Shown here piece after piece: positions 34,364-45,885 of a stretch of 64,000 nt of DNA. Where the stretch lies: the NCBI GenBank assembly GCA_026120185.1, contig JANUWF010002208.1:2914001-2978000 (forward strand). The letters run 5' to 3'. The notes beneath the pieces are model-generated. The model ran no database searches and was not told where the DNA came from. It saw nothing but the letters and a program-made list of their open reading frames with translations. A program made the position numbers and the translations under genes. The stretch is from Voacanga thouarsii. Lineage: Eukaryota > Streptophyta > Magnoliopsida > Gentianales > Apocynaceae. How positions within the stretch are numbered: position 1 is the first letter of the stretch; every line of letters starts with the position of its first letter.

Positions 34364-34653
34364 CTTGTAACACCCCATTACCTAGGCCTGACAGGGCCGA
34401 GGATGTCGCCCCATCCAAAGGACAAGGGGTCTTTATAACTAGGTCACACATTCAAAATAATGGAATAAAATAATACTTAAAACTTAAAACTTATACAATC
34501 CAAGAATTCAAAAATAAATCCAGAAATAAAATTATTCACTCTCAGCTCCCAAAGCATTACATAAAAATAAATAATAAAATCTCTTCCAAGGCAGACAACA
34601 CTAGCTACTCATCCCCACAGCAGGATCGACCTAAAATCATGGTAAAAGGGTGA

Positions 34654-34669
34654 TGAGATAAAAATCTCA
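34654..34669. other. Perfect hairpin TGAGAT-AAAA-ATCTCA in LTR
   Basis: A 6-bp stem with a 4-base loop is followed by GTAAGTCCGTGTGTG. Related hairpins occur at the same place in A2 (17670-17685) and E (about 53140); it is decayed in A3. Confidence 0.6.
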
Positions 34670-37600
34670 GTAAGTCCGTGTGTGCTTTGAGTGTCCAGTG
34701 AAAACAGTTCGTGGATACAAAGTATAAAATCTTCATAAGAGAAATACTGACAAGTAATAAATAACAATCAAAATCAAGAGGGGTGTTTTGGCTTTTCCAA
34801 CTATACATGTACAATAAAATCAATCACTTAAAAAGGTGGTCATGAGTTACCACACGTTGGGCCCCATAACCATACAACGATTAGAATGCCACACTTTGTG
34901 CAGACTGACAAAAGGTAGGTAATCGGCCTACCAGGTAAGATACTCCTCCTTCTCTATACCCCAACAAAATTGGTTGTCCATTCCGGCAACACACAGTCCA
35001 CTTGACTGAAAACTGCTAGGTCGGACCGGCACGACCTACTGGACTGATATCTTATCCAGAAGGACTCACCCCTTAGAGGTGGCCACCTATTAAGGGACTT
35101 ACCCTAACCCTTCAAAGACTAGTCCTAGTAATCCACCCTTATTGAGTATTCAACGTAATTGATCGCACTTGGGGAAAAATGACCAAAACATAGTTCCACT
35201 TGAAAATGGAAATTAAGGATTTCCAAAGTCTTTGTCAAAATCAGTTTTAGAAAGAGTTTTAGGGTTTGAGTAAATCTGTTTATTGATTTTTCAAATAATT
35301 TGTTTGACTAAAATGGGAAAGAGGACAATCCTCAATTGCCTTTAACAAAGTGAGTGTCCATACACTCTACATTTGGCTTGCCATAATAATCATTTTGCAT
35401 CAAATGATTTTAATGCAGGAGCTTACCTGATCATTGCTCAAAGTAAAGGTCTCCAACAGCTGACCTAACCCCGCCTGGGTTAAACATGAACCATAATCAA
35501 ACTCAAGCCAAAGATTCACTTTCACAAATAAAACTAGCTCAACTTACTACCATCATGTCCCTAGTGTCCCAAGCTTTAAGGCTAGATAACAAATAAAAGG
35601 GTTTATAAAATAAATCTAGCTTGATATTAAAATAACTAGGGTTTGGAAAATAGGTACTATAAGTTGAAAGTTTAAATCTTGCTAAAAATAAATTAGGGTT
35701 TATTTGATGAAAGGTCCTAGGACCTAGATGTAATTATTTAAAATAATAATCTATTGATAATTAATTGTTAGAAAATAATTGGTAACTAAAATTAGTTGTA
35801 AGGAAATTTTAATAGGTTTTGATAAATAAATTTTAATAGCATTTATGAATATAAGACTTACAAAATTAATATTTCACTTATTATGATTACTTATATAAAA
35901 GGCTTTATTTGATATTATTATATTATATAATATCTATATATTTTATTTCTTTAATAAAAGCTATCATTTATTTGACTAAAATATCACTATTTTATATAAA
36001 AGACCAAATCCACATTTTCCTAGGGTTTTCAAAATTTACTAGAAGAAGTCATAGTATTAATCATTTTATTGATGAAATAAAATTAGCTTAGGGACAACAA
36101 GGTTATGATCATATTTCCACTTGCTAACCACAATCATAAACATATACTCCACTCCAATTCATCAAATCATCCAAATCATGAATAAAGGCATAAATCTAAA
36201 TTTACCAAGACATGATCCAAACTCTACTAACATAAACATAATCATGGCTTTAACAATCATATATGAACATAACCCTATTCACCAAAGGTGACATAATCTC
36301 TAACATGCTTGATCACATATACTACTTACGACATGGAGAGCATGCAACAAAACCCTAAAACATCATATAACCTAACCAAGACCAATCATCATCATGCATC
36401 AATCCCATCTCCATCATATACACACATTTATTCATGCTTCAATCTCAACTCATCACAACAACACATGCTCAAACCCTAATCATAATCCATCTCCTTCAAA
36501 TATCATCCTAGAGACATGAATCTAGAATTTAAAAAGAGGGTTGAAGAGGCTTACTTGATTGATGAGTACCTTTGAGTAGTTTCGAATGGATCTTAACTCT
36601 TACGGACTTGATCCATCCAAGAGAGATGAAGAAAACATGGCCATGGTTGAAGTCACCATTCGGCCAAGAAAGAGAGAAAAGAGAAAAGAGAGTCCATTAG
36701 TATGTTTATACATACATATATTCATTAGAAGTTGAAGATGAGAGAAGGTGGGGCGATTGATCACGCTTACCTTGGAGGTGTTCTTGAGCCTTCACAAAAA
36801 TACTGGTTTTTCGATCTAAAAGAGAGAGTTGGATTTCAGAGTTTGATGTTAAAAGTGGTAGGGATGGATTCACGGAAGTGAGAAGGTACAATCTGGAATT
36901 TTTTTGAAGAGGATTGAAGTGGTTTTGGTGGCCTTAGGCGAGAGAAGGGTAGTAGGTGTTCTTGGTATTCTTGGTGTTCTTGGTTTGGAGAGAATGGAGA
37001 GAATAGGGAGAGGGCTGGCCGAAATTCTGTGTAGGAAGGAGTGGACGACTGATTTGGAGGGTTTAGGAAGTTGAATTTTCTGATTTGAGAGGAAAAGGAA
37101 ACTTGGTTGTTTAAAATCCTAAAAGAATATTTTAGGGAATCAATTTTGGAAACAAAATATGGTAAGAAGATCTATGATGGAGGAAAGCTTTTGGAAGCTG
37201 TAATGGCCGGTTGGCTGGCTAGGGATTTTGCTGGAAAAAAAGCTAGTTGAAGGAGCTTAATGGTGGCCGAAAATATGGAGTACAATGGTGGAGGGATTTT
37301 CTGGTTGTTGGAGGTTTAATTCATGGAAGGTTGCTAAAATAGATTGCTGAAATTTTGGACTTCGATCAATGGTTTGATTGGAGTGATTGATGGAGACTTT
37401 TTAGGAGCAGCCATGGACTGATTTTTGAGCAGAATACTGGGGAAGATGATGAAGCTCAGTTCAGAGCTGTTCAAGGGAATTTTGTACAGAAAAATGGTGG
37501 AGGTTTCGGACAAGGCTAAAGAAGAAGCAAAGCTGAAAAAATTATGGACAAATTTCGCAAGTTGCTGGAATTTTCCTGGGCAGATTTTGCTACCATTTTC

Positions 37601-38312
37601 CAATCAGCTTGTGGATGATTTGAAAGGGTATTTAGAGGTCTTTCAAGGTTGGTTTCCAGCCTTCTTTATGGAGGAAAAACGTGGCTAAGATGTTGGGTGA
37701 AAAACTGGAAGAAACAGCTTGGTTTAGGTTCACCATAGCTGCGAAAGTGTCCAAAAAATTTTCTAGTTTGCACAGCATTTGTGCAGCTTTATTTTGGCTG
37801 TGATTTTCAGTCTTCAAGCTGAGTGGTTTGACCATTGTTCTAGCAGAATTTGAGAGGTAAAGGTGGCTGAAAATTTTGACACTTGGACTGGACAAGAAAC
37901 TGGAAAATTCTCAGTTTACAACATGAAGGAAATGAACACAGCTAGGTTGGAGTTTGAAGGTTCAACTATGGAGATTAATTCTCTTGGGAACCTTCCACAA
38001 CCCCTCCCCATTTTCAGCCCACAAGATGTCTTACACTTAGACATTTTTGAACCTTAAAAGCCACAGCACTTTTCTGGAATTTTCTAAAATGGAATAGGCT
38101 TGGCTGAATTGAACAACCTAATGAATTGAGAAATAAGAAAAGCTAAAGATCAAGAAGGATATGAATTCCCTTAGAAATTTTTGTTGGGCACAAGAGTAGG
38201 ATTAGGATATTCCTATCATGTCTCCCCTAGGACAACACTCCTACTCTTCACTGAGTCATGCAAGGCCGAATTATAGCCTTCCTACACAAAATAAAATTTA
38301 ATCATGCTAAAA

Positions 38313-38388
38313 CTCCAATGATAGAATTTGAACTCAAGACCTCAAGAATAAATTCCAAAGCACCAACCACTAAACCACAACAACTCTT
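38313..38388 (-). other. tRNA-like module in A1 5' LTR
   Basis: Minus strand GTGGTTTAGTGGTTGG (A-box-like) and GAGTTCAAATTCT (B-box-like). Same offset and sequence as the 3' LTR copy. Confidence 0.6.
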
Positions 38389-38631
38389 TGTTCTTATTTT
38401 TTCTCCCAAATATTTTTCCTATTTAATCCTCAAGCTAACTCTCTAATTTCACCTCAAGCAAACATTACCATTTTGCCCTTCTTACTCAACAAGTACAAAT
38501 AAGCCATCTAGGCTATAAATCCCAAATGCAAAGCAGATAAAATCATATAAAAATATATTTATACATGAAATAAAATATGACATACATCCCAACCCCCTTA
38601 CTCTAAGGTTGGTTTCAACTGGGGTTTCACA

Positions 38632-39272
38632 GATAGTCTCAAATGCATAGATTTTTTTTCACACACTGTATTGGCCCCCTTTTAGTCATTACTCATCATT
38701 TTTTCAATAACTTTCCTCTAAATAATTCCTTCTTTCATTTGCTTTAGGGAATTTATAACCTCAAGAAAGTGAATTTTTCTTCACTATCCGTATTGGCCCC
38801 TATAATCAAGCAAAACCAAATTTTTTTTTCTCATCTTCAAAGAGGAAGCAACACTCAACTCCTTTTTCCAGTTTTTCAACTCACAAGAATGTTCCACAAT
38901 TGTTTCACAATCTTTCCTCTCAAAGATCTTTTATCAACTCACATTCCTCATCACAACTCAAACCTAAGCAAAATTTAAATTTATAATACAAGAATTAGCC
39001 AATAAATTTTCTCCACATGCATCATACTCTCCATATTCAAACTAGATTAGTCAAATAACATTCAAACACCAATTCATAAACAAGATTAACCAAACTCTCA
39101 GGTTTTGAAAATAATTTATCCAACAAAACCAATTTCATCAAAATCTACCTAATGAATAACTAAACTCATATTTAAGTAAGAAAAAGAATTACAACTTTGC
39201 GTAACAATGAAAACCACTGAAATTTTGAAAAATTGTCACAAAAATGATATATGGAAAAGTATTTCAACCTCA
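38632..39272 (-). repeat. Partial LTR of element J, cut by A1
   Basis: Noncoding AT-rich sequence lies between the A1 LTR end and a long C run. The minus strand reads G-run, AGAA, then TGAGGTTG, so I infer the start of J's 3' LTR at 39272, with the rest lost at the A1 boundary. No recurrence elsewhere in the window supports or tests this. Confidence 0.4.
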
Positions 39273-39330
39273 TTCTCCCCCCCCCCCCCACTTAAATTGG
39301 ATATTGTCCTCAATAGCCAAAGATATAATA
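39273..39330 (-). promoter_or_regulatory. Tat/Athila-type polypurine region of J
   Basis: The minus strand reads GAGGACAATATCC, AATTTAAGT, then 13 G (39289-39277) and AGAA. 'Gaggacaatgtcc..aatttaagt' followed by a G-run is the familiar region before the 3' LTR of plant Tat/Athila-type gypsy elements (family knowledge). Confidence 0.6.
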
Positions 39331-39617
39331 ATAAAAGTACAGCCAAGAAGACCAAAAGTAATAAAGAAAAGAAGAAAGTGAAGAAGATACTTCTATTGCA
39401 TCGCAGTGCCACCATGTTTAAATCCACCACAAGGAAAAGTTACAAGAAAAGTCACAAAGGGACCTAATTAAAAAGAAAAAAAAACAAAGAGAAATATAAA
39501 TCTAGAAAAAGAAAGTGAAAAGAGAATAAAAGAAAAGATACCTAATAGCTAGGAAAGGTCATTAAAAGTCAAAAGAAAACAAATAACAGAATATAAAATA
39601 GAATACAAGAGAGTAAG
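39331..39617. other. Noncoding stretch between J ORF and polypurine region
   Basis: A-rich on the plus strand; no similarity recognised. Confidence 0.4.
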
Positions 39618-40267
39618 TCAAGAGTCATCCTCATCCTCATCATTATCATCATCACTAGCTACGCGACTGGAAGATGCACCAGTAGATTGTTGGATTAAAG
39701 TGGCCACCTGTTGATCGTGAACATCCTGGTGGTGATGAATGTCTGTAATAGAATCGCAAAGCTGGAGGAGGATAGTCATTTGGCTCTCCAACTAAGCCTC
39801 CATTTGTGCCTCAAAATTAGTATGTGAATGAGAGCTCGTGGCACGAGGAGCAGGTCTAGTAGATGGCTCATCTTCCTCCTCCTCATCAGGGGGAAGCTCC
39901 TCCCGTATGGGGTGCTGCACCTCTTACGGCCTCTTCCACATCTTGGCCCTTTCATCATAGCGATACCCATACTGAACTAAAGTATGCTCCGTCACAAGGT
40001 CACGGTCAGTAGTAGGCTCACTCAACTCTCCATCCATCCGCACTCCAAAGTCTTTCAAAATATGCAATGTTAGAGGGAAAGACAAAAAACATATAGCTTT
40101 ACGTGAGAAGAAGAGGTGCTAACCACTGGGATGGCTACTTGTCTTGATGATGATTGTGGCGAAAAACCAGCAATCCTTCAACTTCTCCTTGGCATGAACG
40201 CAAAGCATTTCGCTTCTCAGAATATCCCACCACCTAATCTAGTTGGTGAAACAACTTAGGCGAGGAA
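39618..40267 (-). pseudogene. J accessory ORF, plant transposon-protein-like
   Basis: Read on the minus strand, recognisable blocks are 'FPLTLHILKDFGVRMDGELSE', 'HTLVQYGYRYDERAKMWKR' and an acidic tail 'DDDNDEDEDDS' ending at stop 39618. This is the C-terminal half of the family commonly annotated in plants as 'putative plant transposon protein', an ORF found between pol and the 3' LTR of large retrotransposons. There are stops after the MWKR block and elsewhere. The same layout occurs in the D ORF (62378-63896) as 'NLLTKVFRYFNID' and 'FERMGYVRMGNEW'. Its 5' part is lost at the junction with C2. Confidence 0.55.
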
Positions 40268-41881
40268 TAACACTTCTTGATTCTTTACTATTGATTAGCA
40301 AAATCAAGAAGAACAAAAAAGGAAGAAAATCAAACGAGAGAGAGTAGAGAGAAGAAAGAAAAATAACCAGGGGTTTTTTTTTTCTTTTTCCGTGCGTCTG
40401 TCTATTATTCTTTTTTCATAGAGGCACAAAGCATATTCACTCTATCAAATAACCAAAATACCGGGGTTTTAATATTTCAAAACTCCCGGAGGCTATCAAC
40501 AAAAGAGGTTTGGGTAATTCTTAACTCTTCTGCTCCATAAATCAAAATAATCCTTTAGTCTAGGTTATTGGGCCAAAATTAACTTATTATTTTTCTTGGA
40601 TCCAATGAGCCCAAAAATAATCACCATTAATTATTTATTATATGGGCTTATTAAAATAACTCAATAAATAATTAATGAGCCCAAATAAACTGAAATAATT
40701 ATTTCAGCCTTCTATTAACTAGTTTAAGTCCAAATCAATTTTCTAATTATTCAATCTAGGCTTAGGCCCTAAATAATTAATTAACCAATGAAACTGGATA
40801 ATAAAATTAATTTCTCTCATTCCTTTATTTTATTCTAGACTAAAAATAAATTAGACTTCCTGTATAAAATAAAATCCTTTTAAATTGAGACCATTTCTTC
40901 GACCTAAAATTACTTAGGATTTATGGGCTATTCCGATGACCAAAAAGATACATCGCCTTAGCTACTAAAATGACCAAAATGCATTTACTATATAAATAGC
41001 TGTATTTTACATTTTAAATATTTTCTAATATCATCATCAGAAAATATTGACGCCGAGGACAATGTTGCGTTAGCTATGTCTTTGACCCACATGTGAAATG
41101 ACTAAAATACCCCTCTCACATTACCGTTCATTTAGAGAGGAAATAGTGTAATAACACATCTCTAAAAGACATCTACCATCCTTAAGCTTCTAGTCCAATG
41201 ATTCACGACTTCTTATAATATTTTCGCTTTTCAAGGGAGTTACCCTAAAGCTAATATCCAAGTCATGTTCCTTAGGGCCCTGTATAATTAGATCATGTAG
41301 ATACTATCTTGTACAAGTCTGTCTTGACTAATTAGTTACATATACCCAACATACAAGTATATTGGTCCTTCTAAACAACCTCAACTATAGTATATCAAAA
41401 CATACGCTTCTAGCTTTGTCAGACCACTAACTTATACTCAAGTTGTAGAGTACAAGTCCACGTTATAGTAGTAGTAATCTAGGTTTCAATCATATAGTAC
41501 TTTTAGAAACCACTACTACAGGTCCTGTTCTACGTATTTGAAATACGCTTGTGTTATGAAATAAGAAGACTACTCATATGTTAAAGGTAAGCCATTCCCT
41601 ATTTAGAATTCATTACACAATAACCTTGCCATGATGAGATTCCCATTCTCATTATCCGATTAAGAAGAATAGTTTCTATGTTAAGTATCTCATGGTCCAT
41701 ACATTACTGTGAAAAACCTTCATTCACATGAACCATTTACTTAAATACAATGGGTCTTTTTCAATAAAATTGTGCACAAATATAAAAAAAAATTCACAAA
41801 CAAATTCTGAGAAAAATACTTGTATTAATACAAGTCAAAATTACATAAAAAACCTAATCTAACAGGGCATGCATTCCAACA
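40268..41881 (-). mobile_element. Copia LTR C2, truncated at its 3' end
   Basis: The high end, TGTTGGAATGCATGCCC on the minus strand at 41881, matches the C1 start. The sequence runs collinear with C1 to about C1 position 24615 and then stops at a junction with J, so about 270 bp of the LTR end is missing. It interrupts the B leader ORF at 41882. No duplication can be tested. Confidence 0.8.
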
Positions 41882-42300
41882 AATACCTCCTCGTCATCCC
41901 CTGGCAACACAACATCGTTAGGGATACTATCCTCCTTGTTATCATCCTAATGGTATAGCTCAATATCGCCATCATCATCACTAGAATTGCCACCTACCTC
42001 CTCTACCTCACTAAGTGGCGACAGTGTCCTCTCAGGAGTAGGTGTCCTTTCCAGAATGAGGTCTCACACAAATGGCAAAACAACAAGAACTACCGGGTCA
42101 AATGCTCTCCCAACAAGACATGGTACATGACGACGGCCAAGGCCGGGTCCTGTCAAAGTGAAATATCCTGGCACACCCTTTCCGTAGACCATCCTGATCT
42201 TCCAAGGCTTCTTCACATCCGAGCTCTCACCCATCTCTTTCTTCCCATCATCACTACAATCATCCATTAGGAGCTTGCCCTTATCGTTCTTATCCATCAT
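41882..42300 (-). pseudogene. Gypsy B leader ORF (ORF0 position), truncated
   Basis: It starts at ATG 42300 (MMDKNDKGKL), about 75 bases after the B primer site. It is acidic and Ser/Pro-rich with 'PTPERTLSPLSEVEEV' and 'NSSDDDGDIE', broken by a stop at 42064 and cut by C2. It occupies the same slot as ORF0 of A1 and A3, between primer site and gag, and shares the acidic-serine character, but clear sequence identity was not seen. The gag that should follow is absent. Confidence 0.55.
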
Positions 42301-42360
42301 ACCTACAAGATAAAAGGTTCTATCAATTCTTATGACGATACCACAGTTCTATGATAATTA

Positions 42361-42375
42361 TGCTCTGATACAAAT
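42361..42375 (-). promoter_or_regulatory. Primer-binding site of gypsy B
   Basis: The minus strand TTTGTATCAGAGCA directly follows the LTR end GGGGTATTACA. It differs from the initiator-Met site TGGTATCAGAGC at its first positions, probably by decay. Confidence 0.8.
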
Positions 42376-42520
42376 TGTAATACCCCTACCAAAAGTAATA
42401 GCAGAAGCATACTAAAATCGGGTGTTGCCCCGTACAATTACCCAAAAAAGGGGTCTTTATAACGAAGAACCAAAAAAGTAGCCAAGGCCCAGACTGATAC
42501 AAACAACTCATACTAATGGT

Positions 42521-42557
<37 letters not shown>

Positions 42558-45538
42558 GAGAATCTCGTACATGCAATCTCCATACTGCATTGGTAATAAA
42601 GCTACATAATCAAAAGATAAAGCATCCAGACCTAGACTACCGTCATTGTGGTATCGTTTCCCTATCCGTAGGTCTATTCAACTCCGGATCCTACAAAACA
42701 GTAACATAAAAGACACGTGTGAGTGAAAAATTACCCACTGAGTCCTATGTGTGCCAGTGCTTTAAAAAAATAGATAAAGTAAAGTAATATTACGTTTTTG
42801 TCCTCAAAAGGGCACTACATAAAGGTTTTCTTTTCCTTTTTTCACTGAAATCAATTCCAAAACTCTCTGAAGAAGTGTTTATTCAGAACTCAATTATTTT
42901 TGAAAATTTGTGTTTCAATTTCAAATCATTACCCCAATTTTCACATCACAGGCACTTTGTCAATAGAAGGTTGGCTTGCATGCAAAGCTCACAAGGCTTT
43001 ACCTTCGGCGCCACGTCTCATTATGCTTAGACTACAACCTACAACACTCAACCGTGCGTCACCAAAAGGTAAGTACACCACAACGTATTACCGAGAATAA
43101 ATAATAAGTATACCGTAGTATACTAAGTGTACTGTAGTACACTAAATATTTTACTTGCCACCATAAGCCAAGAGGTCCTAATCTTGACGTCATTCACCAT
43201 TGGGGCGATAAGAAGTCAAATGTTGTCGAGTGCCCCTGCTAGGCATTCAGCGAACGACTCTCAAACAATATGCCCACAAGCATAAGGCAATTACTAGGTG
43301 TTAAATGGCTAGCCAAGACGACTCATCTCAATGTTCTGTCACCCTATTTGGAGTAAGATAAGCCCTAGAGCTAGCTAGTTTACTCGGGGATGTCTATCTC
43401 TAACATGATCTAGTACAAAGATTAAAATCCTTGCTAAGTACTCAATGTTACTAATGCCAAATGCTACTAACTGATCAAGCCAGAGGGTTATTTGTTCCTG
43501 CAGAATTTCCAAATCAAACATTTTTTACTGATCATGATATTCATTCAAGCCCAAAATGGAATAAAGTAAATCTTGCTTAGAAAAACCTTAAATATATTCA
43601 GGGATTTTCAAATTTGTGTAGAATGTATCATTTCAAGGAAAAATAAAGCATATTAGCTTTCAAAAGGTTTTAGAAGTTAGAGGGACTTATCTCGTGTCCT
43701 ATATAAGCTTTTTATCGTTCACGGTGTTCGACTACCGTTTTCATTGTTTTCAACGTGTCTTTGGCTGTTTACCGGTAAACCTACATCAAATATCATTTTT
43801 ATGTTTAGTTGGGTTTGGTCAAAAAGTAGCCGATGTGCCCAACAGTTAGCCGACATTCAAGAAAACACATAATGGACGTTCATGTCATTTTTTCATCGTT
43901 TGTTCAATTCTTCCATTTTCCTTTTTCCATATCCTTCCTCTCTTCATGAACAAGGAATTATCTTCATGTTTCTCATTCAATTCATCCCAAAATTACACAA
44001 TTAATCCTTCCAATGTTCATTCATTTCCTAACGAAAATTCTAGAATTTCCTTTTTTAACACATAATTTTGTTTTGCACATAACTTTCAATCCACAACTCC
44101 GATTAAGCTCTATGATATATCAAAACAATCGTAAGACTCTTAACTTTAATTCTGTATAAGCCTTTTCTTGACTTCAGATTTTTGTGACATAATACGGAGG
44201 CAAAAATAGCCCCAGTAGTATGTCCTAACTCAACCATTCGTGCTATCCTTTGATTTCCTTTAATACCTTGAGAACATTAGATTCATTCAATTTTCCCTTC
44301 AAATAATATTTGATCCTTCAATTTTCAAATTCCAATAACTCATAAAAATCATGTTTATTCAACACAAATACACTTCCTTCAATCAAAAGTTAGCATAATT
44401 TGTCCTTCTAACTAAATAATTCCTATTTTCATTCCATTTTTTATCATCATCTCATCAACCAAGATCAACCCTTCGAACAACCATGAATATTCATTCCTTC
44501 ATCACACAAAATATTATCCATAAATCCCCTAGGCAGTCGGCACACATAATCACACACAAATTTCACAAAAAAAGTTTCTGTACCCTAACTTTTGATCCAA
44601 AATCAAGACATAAAAATCATGTTTTCATGTTAAAATTAACAACAAAATAATCACTATTCACCCAACAACAACGTTAATTCTAGCAAGGTAAGGTTTTACC
44701 TTGTATATAGAGTTCTTTGGTATGATTTTCTCTAAAAATCTCTCAAGAACACACACACTATATTCACCTTTTCTCTTTCTTTTGCTAATTTCTTTTGATT
44801 TCTTTTTTTCTTATTTTTATCCTCCAAGGTTGTCAAAATTTTGGCAGTTTTTCAGCCTTCTCACCACCACAATTCATCAGAATTTTGCCCAAATAATTTT
44901 TAATTCAATTAATTGTATGGCTATCTTTATGTAGGTGTGTTCCAATCACAAAATTACACACTATTTCCCTTGATTTTCTTTCTTAAATTTTCTCTTCTCT
45001 CCATTCTTCTGGCTGTCGATTTTTTGGCTATTTTTCCAACCATTCCACCACCTCTACATGGAAAAATATTGGCCAAATAAATTGAGCAAGGTATTAATTA
45101 AATGGCTCCACAAATGATGTATTCCAATCACAATTAAACACATCATTCTTTTATTTATTTTGTAATTCCTTAATTCCATATGTCTCGCATGAATTCTTCA
45201 TGCAACCTCTCATAAGTTGACACATGGTTGTGGCTACCAATCACAAAACTCCACACGTACCATTTCGTTTAACTGCGATTTCACTTTTTCTCCAAAATAA
45301 TCAAAATTCGGATCTAAAATAAAAAATATTTTATTTTACCATTCAAGTCCAAAAATTTCACTAAATCCATTGGTAATACTTGAATTCTTCAATTCTTTCT
45401 CAATTTGGTCAAATTCACTGTCAAAATCGCAGGCGCAGTCAAAATAACGAAAATGCCCCCGATAACCTGAATAACTTAATTCACACCAAAACGTGCGTCT
45501 CATTACCCTAATCAATTTTCATTCTCAACGTACCCTAA
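42376..45538 (-). repeat. 5' LTR of gypsy B, cut by element D
   Basis: It begins TGTAATACCCC and is collinear with the B 3' LTR (13479-21655) after removal of A2. A segment of about 690 bp is deleted near 43525. At 45539 it is interrupted by the LTR of D. The final about 190 bp (equivalent to 21655-21847) should lie to the right of D, outside the window. A (TA)n run occupies 42534-42552. Confidence 0.88.
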
Positions 45539-45885
45539 TGAAAAACCTTAGAGGGGGTGAATAAACTTTTTGGCAAACTAAAAATATTCAATTCGTCTGA
45601 TATATAGAATATAGATGATCCTCAAGTTTCTTGAACCAACTTTATGGCAACAAAGAAAGCTATCCATGAAAACTTTAAGAACGATCCAGATTTAGACTAA
45701 AGTAAGAAATACAATGTAGTTAATGTTATATGCCGAGGAATGAGACATAGAATGTATAGTGGTTCGATCTACCAAGATCTACATCCACTACCTTAAAATC
45801 ACACTTAAGGATATTTAACCAGATTTCATTTACTCAACTTAATGAAATCAAACTATACTAAATATAAGAAAGGATCACCACACTT
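45539..45885 (-). repeat. 3' LTR of SIRE-like copia D, left piece
   Basis: It begins TGAAAAACCTTAGAGGGGG on the plus strand, i.e. ends ...CCCCCTCTAAGGTTTTTCA in element direction. It joins 60203 after removal of A3; the whole LTR is about 1.18 kb. Confidence 0.8.

Larger units (their letters stand above)
28920..38631 (-). mobile_element. Gypsy chromovirus A1, RT-deleted, 3' LTR truncated
   Basis: Minus-strand element with 5' LTR 34366-38631, primer site, ORF0, gag with two CCHC knuckles, protease fused directly to integrase, chromodomain-like tail, polypurine tract, and a 3' LTR of which only the first about 1.97 kb survives. Long LTRs, an initiator-Met primer site and a tail chromodomain point to the Tekay/Del lineage (family knowledge). 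RT and RNase H are wholly absent. No target-site duplication can be tested because one end is lost. Confidence 0.9.
34366..38631 (-). repeat. 5' LTR of A1 (4266 bp)
   Basis: On the plus strand it begins TGTAACACCCC (34366) and ends TTTCACA (38631). On the minus strand it opens with TGTGAAACCCC, has a tRNA-like module at about 250-320, a purine/pyrimidine-biased region to about 36770, a donor-like CAAG|GTAAGCGTGA (GT at 36770-36769), an AT-rich middle, then the conserved TTATAAAGACCCCTT module and GGGGTGTTACA end. No protein similarity. Confidence 0.92.

Noticed and set aside
42376..45538. A second, independent copy of gypsy B
   Set aside because: Orientation, complementary gene content and primer-site position fit the 5' half of the same element as 13479-27362.
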